Origin: Arenibacter sp. F26102
GTDB lineage: Bacteria > Bacteroidota > Bacteroidia > Flavobacteriales > Flavobacteriaceae
Assembly (NCBI RefSeq): GCF_023015865.1
Contig: NZ_JALKBC010000006.1
Span: 1 to 64,000 of the forward strand
Length of the DNA: 64,000 bases
Direction of reading: 5' to 3'
A program made the position numbers and the translations under genes. The notes under the pieces are model-generated. The model had not been told where the DNA came from and did no database searches. It worked only from the letters and a program-made list of their open reading frames with translations. Positions within the stretch are counted from its first letter, which is position 1. Each line of letters starts with the position of its first letter. Shown here in pieces: positions 16,958 to 25,214 of the stretch.

Positions 16958-18070
16958 TTAGACGCCCAAGGCGCCAGGTTTTATTTCGTTCCAAATTTTT
17001 ATTTCCTCATCTGGCTTAATACCATTTAAAATTTGGACATATATTCCATCACTTACTCCCAACTGAATTTCCCGTCGTTCAAATTTCTGAGCACTTATAG
17101 CAATTTCCACAAAGGGTTTTTTGGTTACCGGGTCAAATTGAATCAAGGCTTCCTTTACCGCCAAAACACTATCTGCCCTGGCCAATATTATGGAAGCATT
17201 GGCACTGAGCCCCGCTCTAATAAAAATGGAATCGCGCTTTTTTAAAGTACCTTTAATTTCAAATTGAATAGCCCCATTTTCCACCTTCCCCTTAGGGGCA
17301 ATATAGTCCAAAACAGCATCAAAAACGGCATTCTCAATGGCTCCAACAGTAATTTCCAAGGGCAAGTTTTCCTTTATCTTGCCTACTTCCGACTCGTCTA
17401 CCTTTCCCTCAAAAATCATCTTATCCACATCGGCAATAGCTGCAATAGTAGTACCCTCATTAAAATTATTTGATTCTATAACCTGATTCCCAACCTCTAC
17501 CGGCACTTCCAAAACCATTCCACTTACAGTGGCCCTGATCAAAGTGTTTGCCTCATTGCCGTAACCTTTGGTTGTCCCGGTTTTTACAATATCGAAGCGT
17601 TTATTGGCGGCAACATAGGATTGTTTGGCCTGGTCAAAGGAAACTTCTGCCTTTTCCAAATCTACTTTGGAAATTACACCCTTGTCAAACAAGGTTCTTT
17701 GCCGTTCCAAATTGCGCTTTTGGTCATCTAATGAAATTTTAGCCTCCTCTATGGTGTTCTTGGCCTCGTTCAAAGCCGATAAATTGGGGACAACCTTGAT
17801 TTTGGCGAGTAAATCGCCTGACTCAACATAATCGCCCCCTTCTACAAAAACCTCTTCAATAACCCCAGAAATATTGGGTTTTATCAACACCTCCTCCAAA
17901 GGTAAAATACTACCGGTGGCCACTGTTTTCTTTATTATTGTTTGGGTGGATGGCTTTTCGGTTTCGTAAACCACAGGATCCTCGGCATTCTTTTGATATA
18001 GATAATACAAAGCTCCACAGCAGCTAAAAACAATAAACGTTAATATTACAACAGTAACTGACTTTTTCAT
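16958..18070 (-). CDS. Periplasmic adaptor (HlyD/MacA family), first module
   Basis: 370 residues from ATG 18070 (MKKSVTVVILTFIVFSCC), a membrane anchor; the frame runs to 18106 but the extra residues (MNQSINQKQ...) lie before the hydrophobic segment and look like leader. Domains match the second-module adaptor: TVATGSILPLEEVLIKPN, the hairpin with FDKGVISKVDLE, GMVLEVPVEVGNQVIESNN, and VDESEVGKIKENLPLEI. Close paralogy with 12491-13639 shows a module duplication. It sits 94 bp after permease Y of module one and 100 bp before the ATPase gene. Confidence 0.92.
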   Translation of the reverse strand: MKKSVTVVILTFIVFSCCGALYYLYQKNAEDPVVYETEKPSTQTIIKKTVATGSILPLEEVLIKPNISGVIEEVFVEGGDYVESGDLLAKIKVVPNLSALNEAKNTIEEAKISLDDQKRNLERQRTLFDKGVISKVDLEKAEVSFDQAKQSYVAANKRFDIVKTGTTKGYGNEANTLIRATVSGMVLEVPVEVGNQVIESNNFNEGTTIAAIADVDKMIFEGKVDESEVGKIKENLPLEITVGAIENAVFDAVLDYIAPKGKVENGAIQFEIKGTLKKRDSIFIRAGLSANASIILARADSVLAVKEALIQFDPVTKKPFVEIAISAQKFERREIQLGVSDGIYVQILNGIKPDEEIKIWNEIKPGALGV

Positions 18071-18164
18071 TTTTATGATTTGTTTTTGATTGATTGATTG
18101 ATTCACTTCTTTTTATATCGTTCTTTATTTTCCAAAAAACAGCGCCCTGATAATACAAAGACAA

Positions 18165-19424
18165 CTATTCCATTCTTAGAGCCTCAATAGGCTTAACCTT
18201 AATAGCACTTTGGGCTGGTATAAATCCGGCCAACAAGCCTGAAACGACCAAAATAATTAAAGCCGTAAGTACTACGCCTAGGCCAACACTGGGATTTAGA
18301 AACATTTCTACCGGTCCATTGGTTTCCAAAAAATAATTAATAATGAAAATGACCAAGGCTCCAAAGCTAATCCCGGCCATCCCTGAAATCATGGTCAAAA
18401 AAATAGATTCCATTATAATTTGAAGCTTTATGGACCAAGGATTTTCTCCCAATGCCCTTCGTATCCCAATCTCCTTGGTCCGTTCCTTGACCACGATCAG
18501 CATAATATTACTTACACCGATTACACCGGACAGTAACACCAAAACACCAACAAAATAAGCAATATAACGCATGGCCATGAATAGCCCCAGTACTTTGTTG
18601 AACTCTTCGAATAAGTCAAAATGACCTACTGCCCGTAGATCTTGGGGATGAATTTTTTGATTTTCCCGAACTACAGCAAAAATTTGTTCCTTTAATTGGG
18701 TTATAGAGGAATTATCATTTGCGGTAATCGCCATCCAACCTACATTATTACCCTGGTTAAAGGCCAGTGAAAAGGAGGTAAAGGGAATAAAAATTTCTTT
18801 TTGGATCTCTTCGGCATTCCCATCATTGGAATTCTTTTTATAGGTTCCAATAACCATAAAATTTACACCTTGAATTTTAATATAGGTACCTATCACCTCT
18901 TCTCCAACATCATACAAACTTGCTCTGACACCTTCACCAATAACAGCCACTTTCCGTTTCTCCCCTATATCCAACTCATTTATGAATCTACCCGAAGTAA
19001 TGCCCATGGGATCCTGATTGATGATATCCGGATAATCCCCATAGACATTGAAGGCCCCTGTTTTTATTCCACGTACCACATTATTAACTCCATTAAATCC
19101 ACCCAATTGATTTCTTGGGGAAACGAATCTCAGATTGGGCACATTTTGCTTTATAGCTGCCACATCCTCCAATTTAAAATAAAAGCGCCTTCCCTTTGGC
19201 AAACCTTTGTAGGCCATAGAGGTACCCTGAGTCCACATAAACATTGTATTGGTAGCGATGTCACCAAAATTTGATCGTATGCCGTTTTCCAACCCCTTAC
19301 CTGCAGCCAACAGGACAATCAATATCAATATACCCCAAAAAACACCAAATGCGGTTAGAAGCGTCCTAAACCAGTTGCTGGTCAAAACTTCCAATATCTC
19401 TCTCCACCGGTCTTTATTGAGCAT
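18165..19424 (-). CDS. MacB-type ABC permease (type Y, first module)
   Basis: 419 residues: helix 1 (about 22-45, ILILIVLLAAGKGLENG), the periplasmic MacB core, then three C-terminal helices with VVKERTKEIGIRRALGENPWSI and the tail PAQSAIKVKPIEALRME. The segment MFMWTQGTSMAYKGLPKGR is shared in form with the type Y permease at 13670-14932. No nucleotide-binding domain. It lies 28 bp after the type X permease and presumably pairs with it. The ATPase at 16156-16857 is the likely energy source. Confidence 0.92.
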   Translation of the reverse strand: MLNKDRWREILEVLTSNWFRTLLTAFGVFWGILILIVLLAAGKGLENGIRSNFGDIATNTMFMWTQGTSMAYKGLPKGRRFYFKLEDVAAIKQNVPNLRFVSPRNQLGGFNGVNNVVRGIKTGAFNVYGDYPDIINQDPMGITSGRFINELDIGEKRKVAVIGEGVRASLYDVGEEVIGTYIKIQGVNFMVIGTYKKNSNDGNAEEIQKEIFIPFTSFSLAFNQGNNVGWMAITANDNSSITQLKEQIFAVVRENQKIHPQDLRAVGHFDLFEEFNKVLGLFMAMRYIAYFVGVLVLLSGVIGVSNIMLIVVKERTKEIGIRRALGENPWSIKLQIIMESIFLTMISGMAGISFGALVIFIINYFLETNGPVEMFLNPSVGLGVVLTALIILVVSGLLAGFIPAQSAIKVKPIEALRME

Positions 19425-19452
19425 ATTACACTATATCTTTAAAATGATTACC

Positions 19453-20700
19453 TTATTCATCCCTCAGCGCCTCAATGGGCCTTATGGTAGAGGCCCGCCA
19501 AGCAGGAAAAAACCCCGCTATGGCACCAGCAATTATCAATAGAAAAACTGTGCTGATGGCCACGCTGAAATTGATGGAAGGATTTAATACATAATCAACC
19601 TGAAGAGACGGCCCCACAAATTCCAGAAGTCCCATGCTAAAGATCAGTCCCGCAAATCCGGCAACACTGGTCACAAATATTGCCTCGTGCAATATCATGC
19701 CCACAATGGTCCATGGTCTTGCCCCCAAGGCCTTCCTCACCCCGATTTCCCGGGTTCTTTCCTTTACAATAATCATCATTATATTACTAACTCCGACCAC
19801 CCCGGCCACTATGGTACATATACCTACAAACCAAAAAAAGAATTTTATTCCTCCCGTTAAATTTTGGAATCGCTTTACACCTTCCAAAGTATTAAAGGTA
19901 TTTACGGCGCTCGGATCGGTAGGTGCCACAGTGTGCGCCACCTTTAGGTACGACTTGATGTCTTCAGTGAATTTTATGGACTTTGCAAGTGTTTCTTCAA
20001 AATTGCCGGATGGCTTTAAGGTAAAGAACATCATATTTAAATTATCGCTCCCATTAAAAACACGTTGCGCCGTACTTATTGGGATAAAGAGTCGATCTTC
20101 TTCCCTATCACCTCCCTTATCCCCGTACACCCCAACTATCTGAAAATTAATACCTGATATTTTCAAAAATGAACCTATGGGATCTTCCTCCCCTTTCAGC
20201 AGTTCCCGTTTGATCTTATTACTAATCATAACGACCTTGGCCACACCTTCTTGATCTCCATAATTTAAATAGCGACCCTGTGAAATAAATTGATTTTCAA
20301 TGTTTTGGAATAGTGGCGACACACCCTCAACTGAATAGGACCCCGATTCATTATTATAATCCACCGTTACATTTCTCAACCTAAAAAAAGGGGATTTATG
20401 TTCCAAATCGCCAGCAAAATTGGAATTGATGGATTGGTAGTTATTATTTTTCAGTTGAATGGGCCTACCAGGATTCAACCCCTTGTATTCCTGTGTAGTT
20501 ACTTGGGTCCATACACCGATCCTATTGCTCGCATCGCTTTCAAATTCTTTGGCAATACCATTTTGCATGCCCTGGCCAAAACCCAATAGAATAACCAAAA
20601 TAAAAATTCCCGAGGCTACGGAAAAGCCCGTAAGAAAAGTACGGAGTTTATTTTTCCGTATGGCATCAAAAATTTCCTGCCATCTCTCAATATCGAACAT
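19453..20700 (-). CDS. MacB-type ABC permease (type X, first module)
   Basis: 415 residues; first gene of the export cluster. Helix 1 is at about 20-42, the periplasmic core follows, and the FtsX domain carries VKERTREIGVRKALGARPWTI and the tail PAWRASTIRPIEALRDE. It is the type X paralogue of 14934-16163. The upstream 88 bp contain an inverted repeat ACAAT-GAA-ATTGT and must hold the cluster promoter, though I find no clean TTTG/TANNTTTG pair. Substrate unknown: MacB relatives export macrolides, lipopeptides, siderophores or toxins. Confidence 0.92.
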   Translation of the reverse strand: MFDIERWQEIFDAIRKNKLRTFLTGFSVASGIFILVILLGFGQGMQNGIAKEFESDASNRIGVWTQVTTQEYKGLNPGRPIQLKNNNYQSINSNFAGDLEHKSPFFRLRNVTVDYNNESGSYSVEGVSPLFQNIENQFISQGRYLNYGDQEGVAKVVMISNKIKRELLKGEEDPIGSFLKISGINFQIVGVYGDKGGDREEDRLFIPISTAQRVFNGSDNLNMMFFTLKPSGNFEETLAKSIKFTEDIKSYLKVAHTVAPTDPSAVNTFNTLEGVKRFQNLTGGIKFFFWFVGICTIVAGVVGVSNIMMIIVKERTREIGVRKALGARPWTIVGMILHEAIFVTSVAGFAGLIFSMGLLEFVGPSLQVDYVLNPSINFSVAISTVFLLIIAGAIAGFFPAWRASTIRPIEALRDE

Positions 20701-20788
20701 AGGACTTATGATGTTTATTGAATAAGACCCTTGTACAATGAAATTGTTACAGTTATTATTTTAATTAAATGTTAAAATTGAAGTTGTT

Positions 20789-21046
20789 TTAGGCTTTCAT
20801 CTTTTTGTATATAAAGAAGAACAAACCGGCCACCAACAGGTATGGAACAGCCATAAGATACACAATACCATTATTGATACCCTTTGCAGCAGCCTCACTC
20901 CCTTCGCTCTCCAAGACCGCCCTGCACATGGCACATTGGGCTTCCGAAAAATTTGGAAACAACAGAAATGACAACGTTAAAACCAATACCAGGTATTTAA
21001 TTTTAAAATTATCGCGTCCTGAACTAGAAGATGATTTAGTGTACAT
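20789..21046 (-). CDS. Small membrane protein with CxxC motif, oxidase assembly locus
   Basis: 85 residues; I recognise no named family. A hydrophobic segment (about 18-36, ending FSEAQ) looks like a signal peptide or first helix, followed at once by CAMCRAVLESEGSEAA and a C-terminal helix (about 60-80) with basic end YKKMKA. The CxxC pair would face the periplasm. It overlaps the DUF420 gene by 11 bp and ends the SCO/DUF420 transcript, so a role in oxidase or copper assembly is a reasonable inference but not shown. The start is the only ATG that keeps the first helix. Confidence 0.75.
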   Translation of the reverse strand: MYTKSSSSSGRDNFKIKYLVLVLTLSFLLFPNFSEAQCAMCRAVLESEGSEAAAKGINNGIVYLMAVPYLLVAGLFFFIYKKMKA

Positions 21047-21569
21047 AATAGGGAGATATCATTAAATAGACCACTACTCCGGTAACTGCGACATACAACC
21101 ACAACGGAAAGGTAATTTTTGCAAGTTTCCTATGCGCCTCATAATTCTTAAGGTATGCCTTTGCATAGGTGCGCAGGACTAAGGGTATAATTACAATGGA
21201 AAGAATAATATGGGTAATCAAAATAAAGAAATAAATATACTTAACAACACCTTCCCCTCCAAATGAGGTAGAATCAGAAGTCATATGATAGGCAACATAC
21301 ATAACTAAAAAGGCCAAGGACAATAAAATACAGCCGCTCATTAGTTTTTGATGCAGCTCCAATTTTCCGTTTTTAACAGCAATGACAGCAATAATCAATA
21401 AAATGGCGGTAAAACCATTTACAGAGGCATAAATTGGCGGCAAAAAGCTCAAAGGCTCCACGTTTGGTAGTTTCACCCCAAATAGTATGGCAACCACTAT
21501 TGGTATTACAACGGATACCAGATTGATAATCTTATTGAACTTTTTCTCCTTTAACGCAATTGTATCCAT
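21036..21569 (-). CDS. DUF420 family membrane protein
   Basis: 177 residues with five likely transmembrane helices. Four histidines sit at helix edges (LELHQK, VAYHMT, ITHIILS, YEAHRK), the pattern of DUF420 proteins, which are found beside cytochrome oxidase genes and include CtaM-like maturation factors. The first codon shares one base with the SCO stop region (both at 21569), so it is translationally coupled to SCO. Probably helps assemble the haem-copper oxidase; metal or haem binding by the histidines is plausible but unproven. Confidence 0.85.
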   Translation of the reverse strand: MDTIALKEKKFNKIINLVSVVIPIVVAILFGVKLPNVEPLSFLPPIYASVNGFTAILLIIAVIAVKNGKLELHQKLMSGCILLSLAFLVMYVAYHMTSDSTSFGGEGVVKYIYFFILITHIILSIVIIPLVLRTYAKAYLKNYEAHRKLAKITFPLWLYVAVTGVVVYLMISPYYVH

Positions 21570-22297
21570 TATTCTTCCAATAATTTTTTAATATCCTCTT
21601 TCAGAATTGATATTTGCTCCTTTTCCCCATGATCATTTTCACCTTCTTCCTCGGTAATGGTTCCCCGATAGTATACGATTGGATTTCCAAAGCTATCTAC
21701 CCTAGAGCGTATATAACCATTTTTGTCTACCAAAGCAAAAAGGCCCGCATGTTCAAAGCCACCTTCCGCAGCCGGAACTTCAGCTGCAAAAATACTAAAT
21801 CCAGTATTGGCCAAGGTATAAATGTCGTTTAGGTTCCCTGTTAACAAATGCCAGTCCATATTGGATATACCATATTCTTCGGCATATTCCTTTAATACTT
21901 CCGGCGTATCATAATCCGGGTTTATTGTAAACGAAGCCACCCCAAGATTGTCTATACCTTTAAATTCCTTCTGAATCTGTACCAAATTTTTGTTCATTAT
22001 TGGGCAAATGGTTGGGCAGGTCGTGAAAAAGAATTCCACAAGATAAACCTTGCCCTTGTAATCATCATTGGTGATCAGTAGGCTATCTTGGTCGATAAAG
22101 GCAAAAGGGGGTACTTTTCGTTTTTCCCCGTTCATTTCCACAAATGCCAATTTCTCATTAGCACCCCTAAGGTTCAACCTATCATTTTCCACCACATGTC
22201 CACCTTGCACCCGGTCAATAATTCTAGGAATAAAGATGATTCCAAAAACCAGGATTACCAATGAAACCCAAACATAAGAGTATTTATTCTTTTGCAT
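21569..22297 (-). CDS. SCO1/SenC copper chaperone
   Basis: 242 residues: membrane anchor (about 8-25), then a thioredoxin-fold SCO domain. Copper ligands are complete: Cys94 and Cys98 in FTTCPTICPIMN and His183 in FEHAGLF. SCO proteins insert or reduce copper at the CuA site of cytochrome oxidase subunit II (here the cox2 at 47138). Start and stop overlap neighbours by one base on both sides (TAATG at 22295-22299), so it forms a tight operon with the upstream cysteine-free protein and the downstream DUF420 gene. Confidence 0.93.
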   Translation of the reverse strand: MQKNKYSYVWVSLVILVFGIIFIPRIIDRVQGGHVVENDRLNLRGANEKLAFVEMNGEKRKVPPFAFIDQDSLLITNDDYKGKVYLVEFFFTTCPTICPIMNKNLVQIQKEFKGIDNLGVASFTINPDYDTPEVLKEYAEEYGISNMDWHLLTGNLNDIYTLANTGFSIFAAEVPAAEGGFEHAGLFALVDKNGYIRSRVDSFGNPIVYYRGTITEEEGENDHGEKEQISILKEDIKKLLEE

Positions 22298-22929
22298 TAC
22301 TTTATCCTATCAGCACTATTCTTTTTTAGGGCCATACGATATTCGGCCAATATAATCTTCACATCATCCTCCATCTTATTGTTTAGGTCCGATACCGAGG
22401 AGGTATCAAATCCATATTTAATGCCGTCATCCGCATCATCATCCCTTCCCCTTAAAACCCTTTTCTTATCGATAATAAAAACATAGGGTGTACCAAGTTC
22501 GTTGTCCAAACTTAGGTTTGTCTTTAGACTATTGAACATTTGATGAATTTCGTTTTCAGTCCCAAAAACAAATTTCCATTTACCAACATCCGCCAATTGT
22601 TCCAACTCCTTTTTCAATTCCTCCACGCCCTGCTCCGTACCTTTGGGCATGATCATGACAAATTGAAAATCGTGGAACTCATTAAAGCGTTTGTAAATTT
22701 TTTGGTTCAAGTTAAAGGCATTGCCTTTTTTGCTTTCCACATCCTTCCCAAGAAATCCGAGTACCGTAATCTTACCTTCCAAGGATACATTGTTTGGGGC
22801 AAAATCCAATTCCGAGACATTCTCGGTCAAAGTTGCCAACTTACCAAAATTTGTAATACCTGTAGCAAAAAAAAGGTAGATTACTATGGGCAGGACAAAT
22901 AGGGTTATCAGTACTATTGCTTTCTTCAT
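22297..22929 (-). CDS. Cysteine-free thioredoxin-like membrane-anchored protein
   Basis: 210 residues with an N-terminal hydrophobic anchor (about 4-24). The core reads like a thioredoxin/SCO fold: a strand KITVLGFLGKD, helix, strand FQFVMIMPKG, and a cis-proline-like segment GTPYVFIIDKKRVLRGR. There is not one cysteine in the sequence, so it cannot act as a redox or Cys-copper protein. Its stop shares one base with the SCO start. I infer a degenerate SCO relative with a structural or partner role in oxidase assembly; alternative functions are open. Confidence 0.75.
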   Translation of the reverse strand: MKKAIVLITLFVLPIVIYLFFATGITNFGKLATLTENVSELDFAPNNVSLEGKITVLGFLGKDVESKKGNAFNLNQKIYKRFNEFHDFQFVMIMPKGTEQGVEELKKELEQLADVGKWKFVFGTENEIHQMFNSLKTNLSLDNELGTPYVFIIDKKRVLRGRDDDADDGIKYGFDTSSVSDLNNKMEDDVKIILAEYRMALKKNSADRIK

Positions 22930-22947
22930 CTAAAATATATTAGCTTC

Positions 22948-22955
22948 CAAATTTA
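22948..22955 (-). promoter_or_regulatory. Candidate -7 element for the SCO/DUF420 operon
   Basis: Minus-strand TAAATTTG, an exact TANNTTTG match, 19 bp upstream of the ATG at 22929 and downstream of the terminator at 23021-23048. No well-placed TTTG at -33. Confidence 0.45.
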
Positions 22956-23020
22956 CAGTTTGGTCAAAAAACATATTTCTCCCCTGTAAAATCCGTATAA
23001 ACTGAATTGCTACAAAAATA

Positions 23021-23048
23021 AAAAAGACGGTTGTTATACCGTCTTTTT
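23021..23048 (-). terminator. Rho-independent terminator after cox subunit IV
   Basis: Perfect 11-bp arms (23021-23031 and 23038-23048) with core GACGGT/ACCGTC, a 6-nt loop and T-rich flank on the minus strand; 17 bp past the stop at 23066. Confidence 0.88.
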
Positions 23049-23065
23049 AAGCTGTTAATTATTCG

Positions 23066-23449
23066 TTAGAAGTTCCACTTAACAAAACCGTCAGTGTAAA
23101 CGTGGTATATATAATCTGCCTCAAAGAGAAGGATAAAAATAAGATAGGCCACCAGGAATATAGGGGTCCATACAATGGCTCTTCTCAAAGAACTCTTCTC
23201 GTCCCTAAGGTGCATAAAGTCCCAAGCAATATAATAGGCCTTAACCAATGTTAATATGATGAAGATCCAGTTTAAAACTTTCATTCCCAAGAAATATGAA
23301 TGAGTCAATGCCTCAGGCTTTGCAATCCCCAATCCCACTTCAACTACAGTGACCAAAGTAAGGAATATTAATACGCCCCATATTTTTTGGGTGTTGGACT
23401 TAAACTTCAACAGACCTCTAAATATTTCCAGTTTATGTTCGTGTGCCAT
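23066..23449 (-). CDS. Cytochrome c oxidase subunit IV family protein
   Basis: 127 residues with three predicted transmembrane helices (about 25-45, 53-75, 88-112), the layout of the CyoD/CaaD small subunit IV. Conserved-looking features are KAYYIAWDFMHLRDE and an aromatic C-terminus. It follows the longer subunit III by 56 bp and is closed off by a terminator at 23021-23048, making a two-gene transcript with the promoter at 24511-24539. It supports the catalytic core encoded at 45273-48196. Confidence 0.88.
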   Translation of the reverse strand: MAHEHKLEIFRGLLKFKSNTQKIWGVLIFLTLVTVVEVGLGIAKPEALTHSYFLGMKVLNWIFIILTLVKAYYIAWDFMHLRDEKSSLRRAIVWTPIFLVAYLIFILLFEADYIYHVYTDGFVKWNF

Positions 23450-23505
23450 TTCTAATTATATTTTTTAATGTATTCTTTTAATGATAAATAATAATTCACA
23501 GTAAA

Positions 23506-24480
23506 CTACACCAAGTAGAAGAAGGTAAATACAAATACCCATACTAAATCTACAAAGTGCCAGTACAACCCAACTTTTTCCACCATTTCATAATGTCCCC
23601 TTCTCTCATAAGTCCCAAGAATAACATTAAAAAAGATAATACAGTTGATAATAACACCGGAAAAAACGTGAAAACCGTGAAATCCAGTAATAAAGAAAAA
23701 GAAATCGGCAAACAACCTACTGCCATATTCATTGCGCACAAGATTGGCTCCTTCCACTACCAGAGTAGCATCATTTAGTTTTTTCAAGGTTTCATCCCTT
23801 GTCAAAACAGTTTTATGGCCATCTTCATTTATTAATTCGGTACGTATTAAAACATTCGAATCGGATTTTACACCTTCCACTATCTCATTTAAGGAATAAC
23901 TTGGAAGGGATTCTCCTTGATAATACCAAATTCCGTTCTTCTTTTCATGATCCACCCTTTCACTAGGCAATGTTTCTGCAAAATCGCGTATAGCCAGACG
24001 TTCTCCTGAATCCGCACTAACAAATTGCAATATTCTACCACCTTTGGTTTCCAAAGCACCAAAATCGCCCTTTATAAAGGTTGCCCATTCCCAAGCTTGT
24101 GAACCTACGAATATAGCTCCCCCAATTATGGTAAGGAACATGAACCAGATTACCTTTGTCTTTTGTAATTTATGTCCAGCATCAACGGCCAATACCATAG
24201 TCACCGATGACATTATCAGAATAAAGGTCATGAATGCCACGTAATACATAGGATAATTCCCATGAAAAAACGGAACGTGCGTAAACACCTCATCGGCAAT
24301 TGGCCAAGTTTCTATAAACTTAAATCTCGAAAAACCGTATGCAGCAAGAAAGCCAGAAAAGGTCAAAGCATCCGAGACAAGAAAAAACCACATCATCAAC
24401 TTTCCGTAACTAGCACCTAGAGGTTGATTTCCCCCACCCCAGACATTTTCTTCTGTACCCGTAGTAATCGTAGAATCCAT
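23506..24480 (-). CDS. Cytochrome c oxidase subunit III with large loop insertion
   Basis: 324 residues. The N-terminal half (helices from about 27 to 130; MMWFFLVSDALTFSGF, SQAWEWATF) and the C-terminal half (about 255-324; ADFFFFITGFHGFHVFSG, YWHFVDLVWVFVFTFFYL) are canonical subunit III. Between them about 110 hydrophilic residues (140-250) are inserted in an extramembrane loop; they show no familiar domain. Typical bacterial subunit III of this type is about 190-210 residues, as its neighbour 24628-25209 is. Transcribed from the strong promoter 24511-24539. Confidence 0.9.
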   Translation of the reverse strand: MDSTITTGTEENVWGGGNQPLGASYGKLMMWFFLVSDALTFSGFLAAYGFSRFKFIETWPIADEVFTHVPFFHGNYPMYYVAFMTFILIMSSVTMVLAVDAGHKLQKTKVIWFMFLTIIGGAIFVGSQAWEWATFIKGDFGALETKGGRILQFVSADSGERLAIRDFAETLPSERVDHEKKNGIWYYQGESLPSYSLNEIVEGVKSDSNVLIRTELINEDGHKTVLTRDETLKKLNDATLVVEGANLVRNEYGSRLFADFFFFITGFHGFHVFSGVIINCIIFFNVILGTYERRGHYEMVEKVGLYWHFVDLVWVFVFTFFYLV

Positions 24481-24510
24481 ATAACAATTATAGCGTTAAT
24501 AAAATTTTCA

Positions 24511-24539
24511 CAAATTTACATTTTTTTCGGCTAAACAAA
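24511..24539 (-). promoter_or_regulatory. Bacteroidota sigma-A promoter for cox subunits III/IV
   Basis: On the minus strand: TTTG (24536-24539), 17-bp spacer, TAAATTTG (24511-24518). This matches the TTTG / TANNTTTG consensus, with a predicted start near 24505 and a leader of about 25 nt to the ATG at 24480. Confidence 0.75.
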
Positions 24540-24540
24540 A

Positions 24541-24566
24541 TTTTTGCCTTTTAAAAATGGCAAAAA
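24541..24566 (-). terminator. Possible terminator after the ctaB/short subunit III pair
   Basis: Arms TTTTTGCC (24541-24548) and GGCAAAAA (24559-24566) form an 8-bp stem with a 10-nt loop. The T run on the minus side is short, so strength is doubtful. It lies directly before the promoter at 24511-24539. Confidence 0.4.
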
Positions 24567-24627
24567 AAACCCATTCTAAATAAGCATGCCCATATTACCT
24601 TCTAATAACCAAAGAAATAGGCCTGAT

Positions 24628-25209
24628 TTAGTTTACGAAATACATGAATAGAATTAAATAAACCCAAAGAATATCCAAAAAATGCCAAAATGTAGCTCCA
24701 AGTTCCAAGCCAAGCATTTCCTTGGAAGAATACTTATTCCGCAAATGATTGGCAATAACTACCAAAAGAGAAATAAGCCCGGCAACAACATGCACAATAT
24801 GCACTGCCGCTATTAAGAAAACATAGGACATTTTAATATTGCTTGTAGGACCGGTAAAATAGTACCCATTGGCCACCATCTGGGAAAATCCATTAAATTG
24901 AAGTATTACAAATGCAATTCCCAAGCCCAAAGTCAACAACAACCAATTGGTACACTGCTTAACCTTATCCTGCTTGATGGCTTTTTTGGCCAAAATATAA
25001 GTTATACTGCTTATAATTATAACTATAGTACTTACCAAAAATGAAGATGGCAAAGCCAAATCCTTGACCCAATCTTCCCTAGAACTACTAACTATATAGG
25101 CACTGGTCCAACCTGCAAACCCCATAAGCAGGCTAACAATTCCGAACCAGAGCATCATCTTTTTCGCCCTATCGTTCTTTTCTTTTCCTGTACCCTGAGT
25201 TAAGTCCAT
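24628..25209 (-). CDS. Haem-copper oxidase subunit III (short form)
   Basis: 193 residues with five predicted transmembrane helices. Typical signatures are MLWFGIVSLLMGFAGWTSAY, QFNGFSQMVANGYYFTGP and the C-terminal GATFWHFLDILWVYLILFMYF. It begins 5 bp after ctaB, so the two are cotranscribed. Two different subunit III genes in tandem, this one and the longer 23506-24480, are usual in Bacteroidota caa3-type oxidase loci. Subunit III stabilises the catalytic core in the inner membrane. Confidence 0.92.
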   Translation of the reverse strand: MDLTQGTGKEKNDRAKKMMLWFGIVSLLMGFAGWTSAYIVSSSREDWVKDLALPSSFLVSTIVIIISSITYILAKKAIKQDKVKQCTNWLLLTLGLGIAFVILQFNGFSQMVANGYYFTGPTSNIKMSYVFLIAAVHIVHVVAGLISLLVVIANHLRNKYSSKEMLGLELGATFWHFLDILWVYLILFMYFVN

Positions 25210-25214
25210 CCTTA

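Noticed and set aside
10428-20700. Reading the permease cluster as a LolCDE lipoprotein-release system
   Set aside because: Two HlyD-type adaptors and a TolC duct are encoded in the same run, which LolCDE does not use; the MacB export type fits better.
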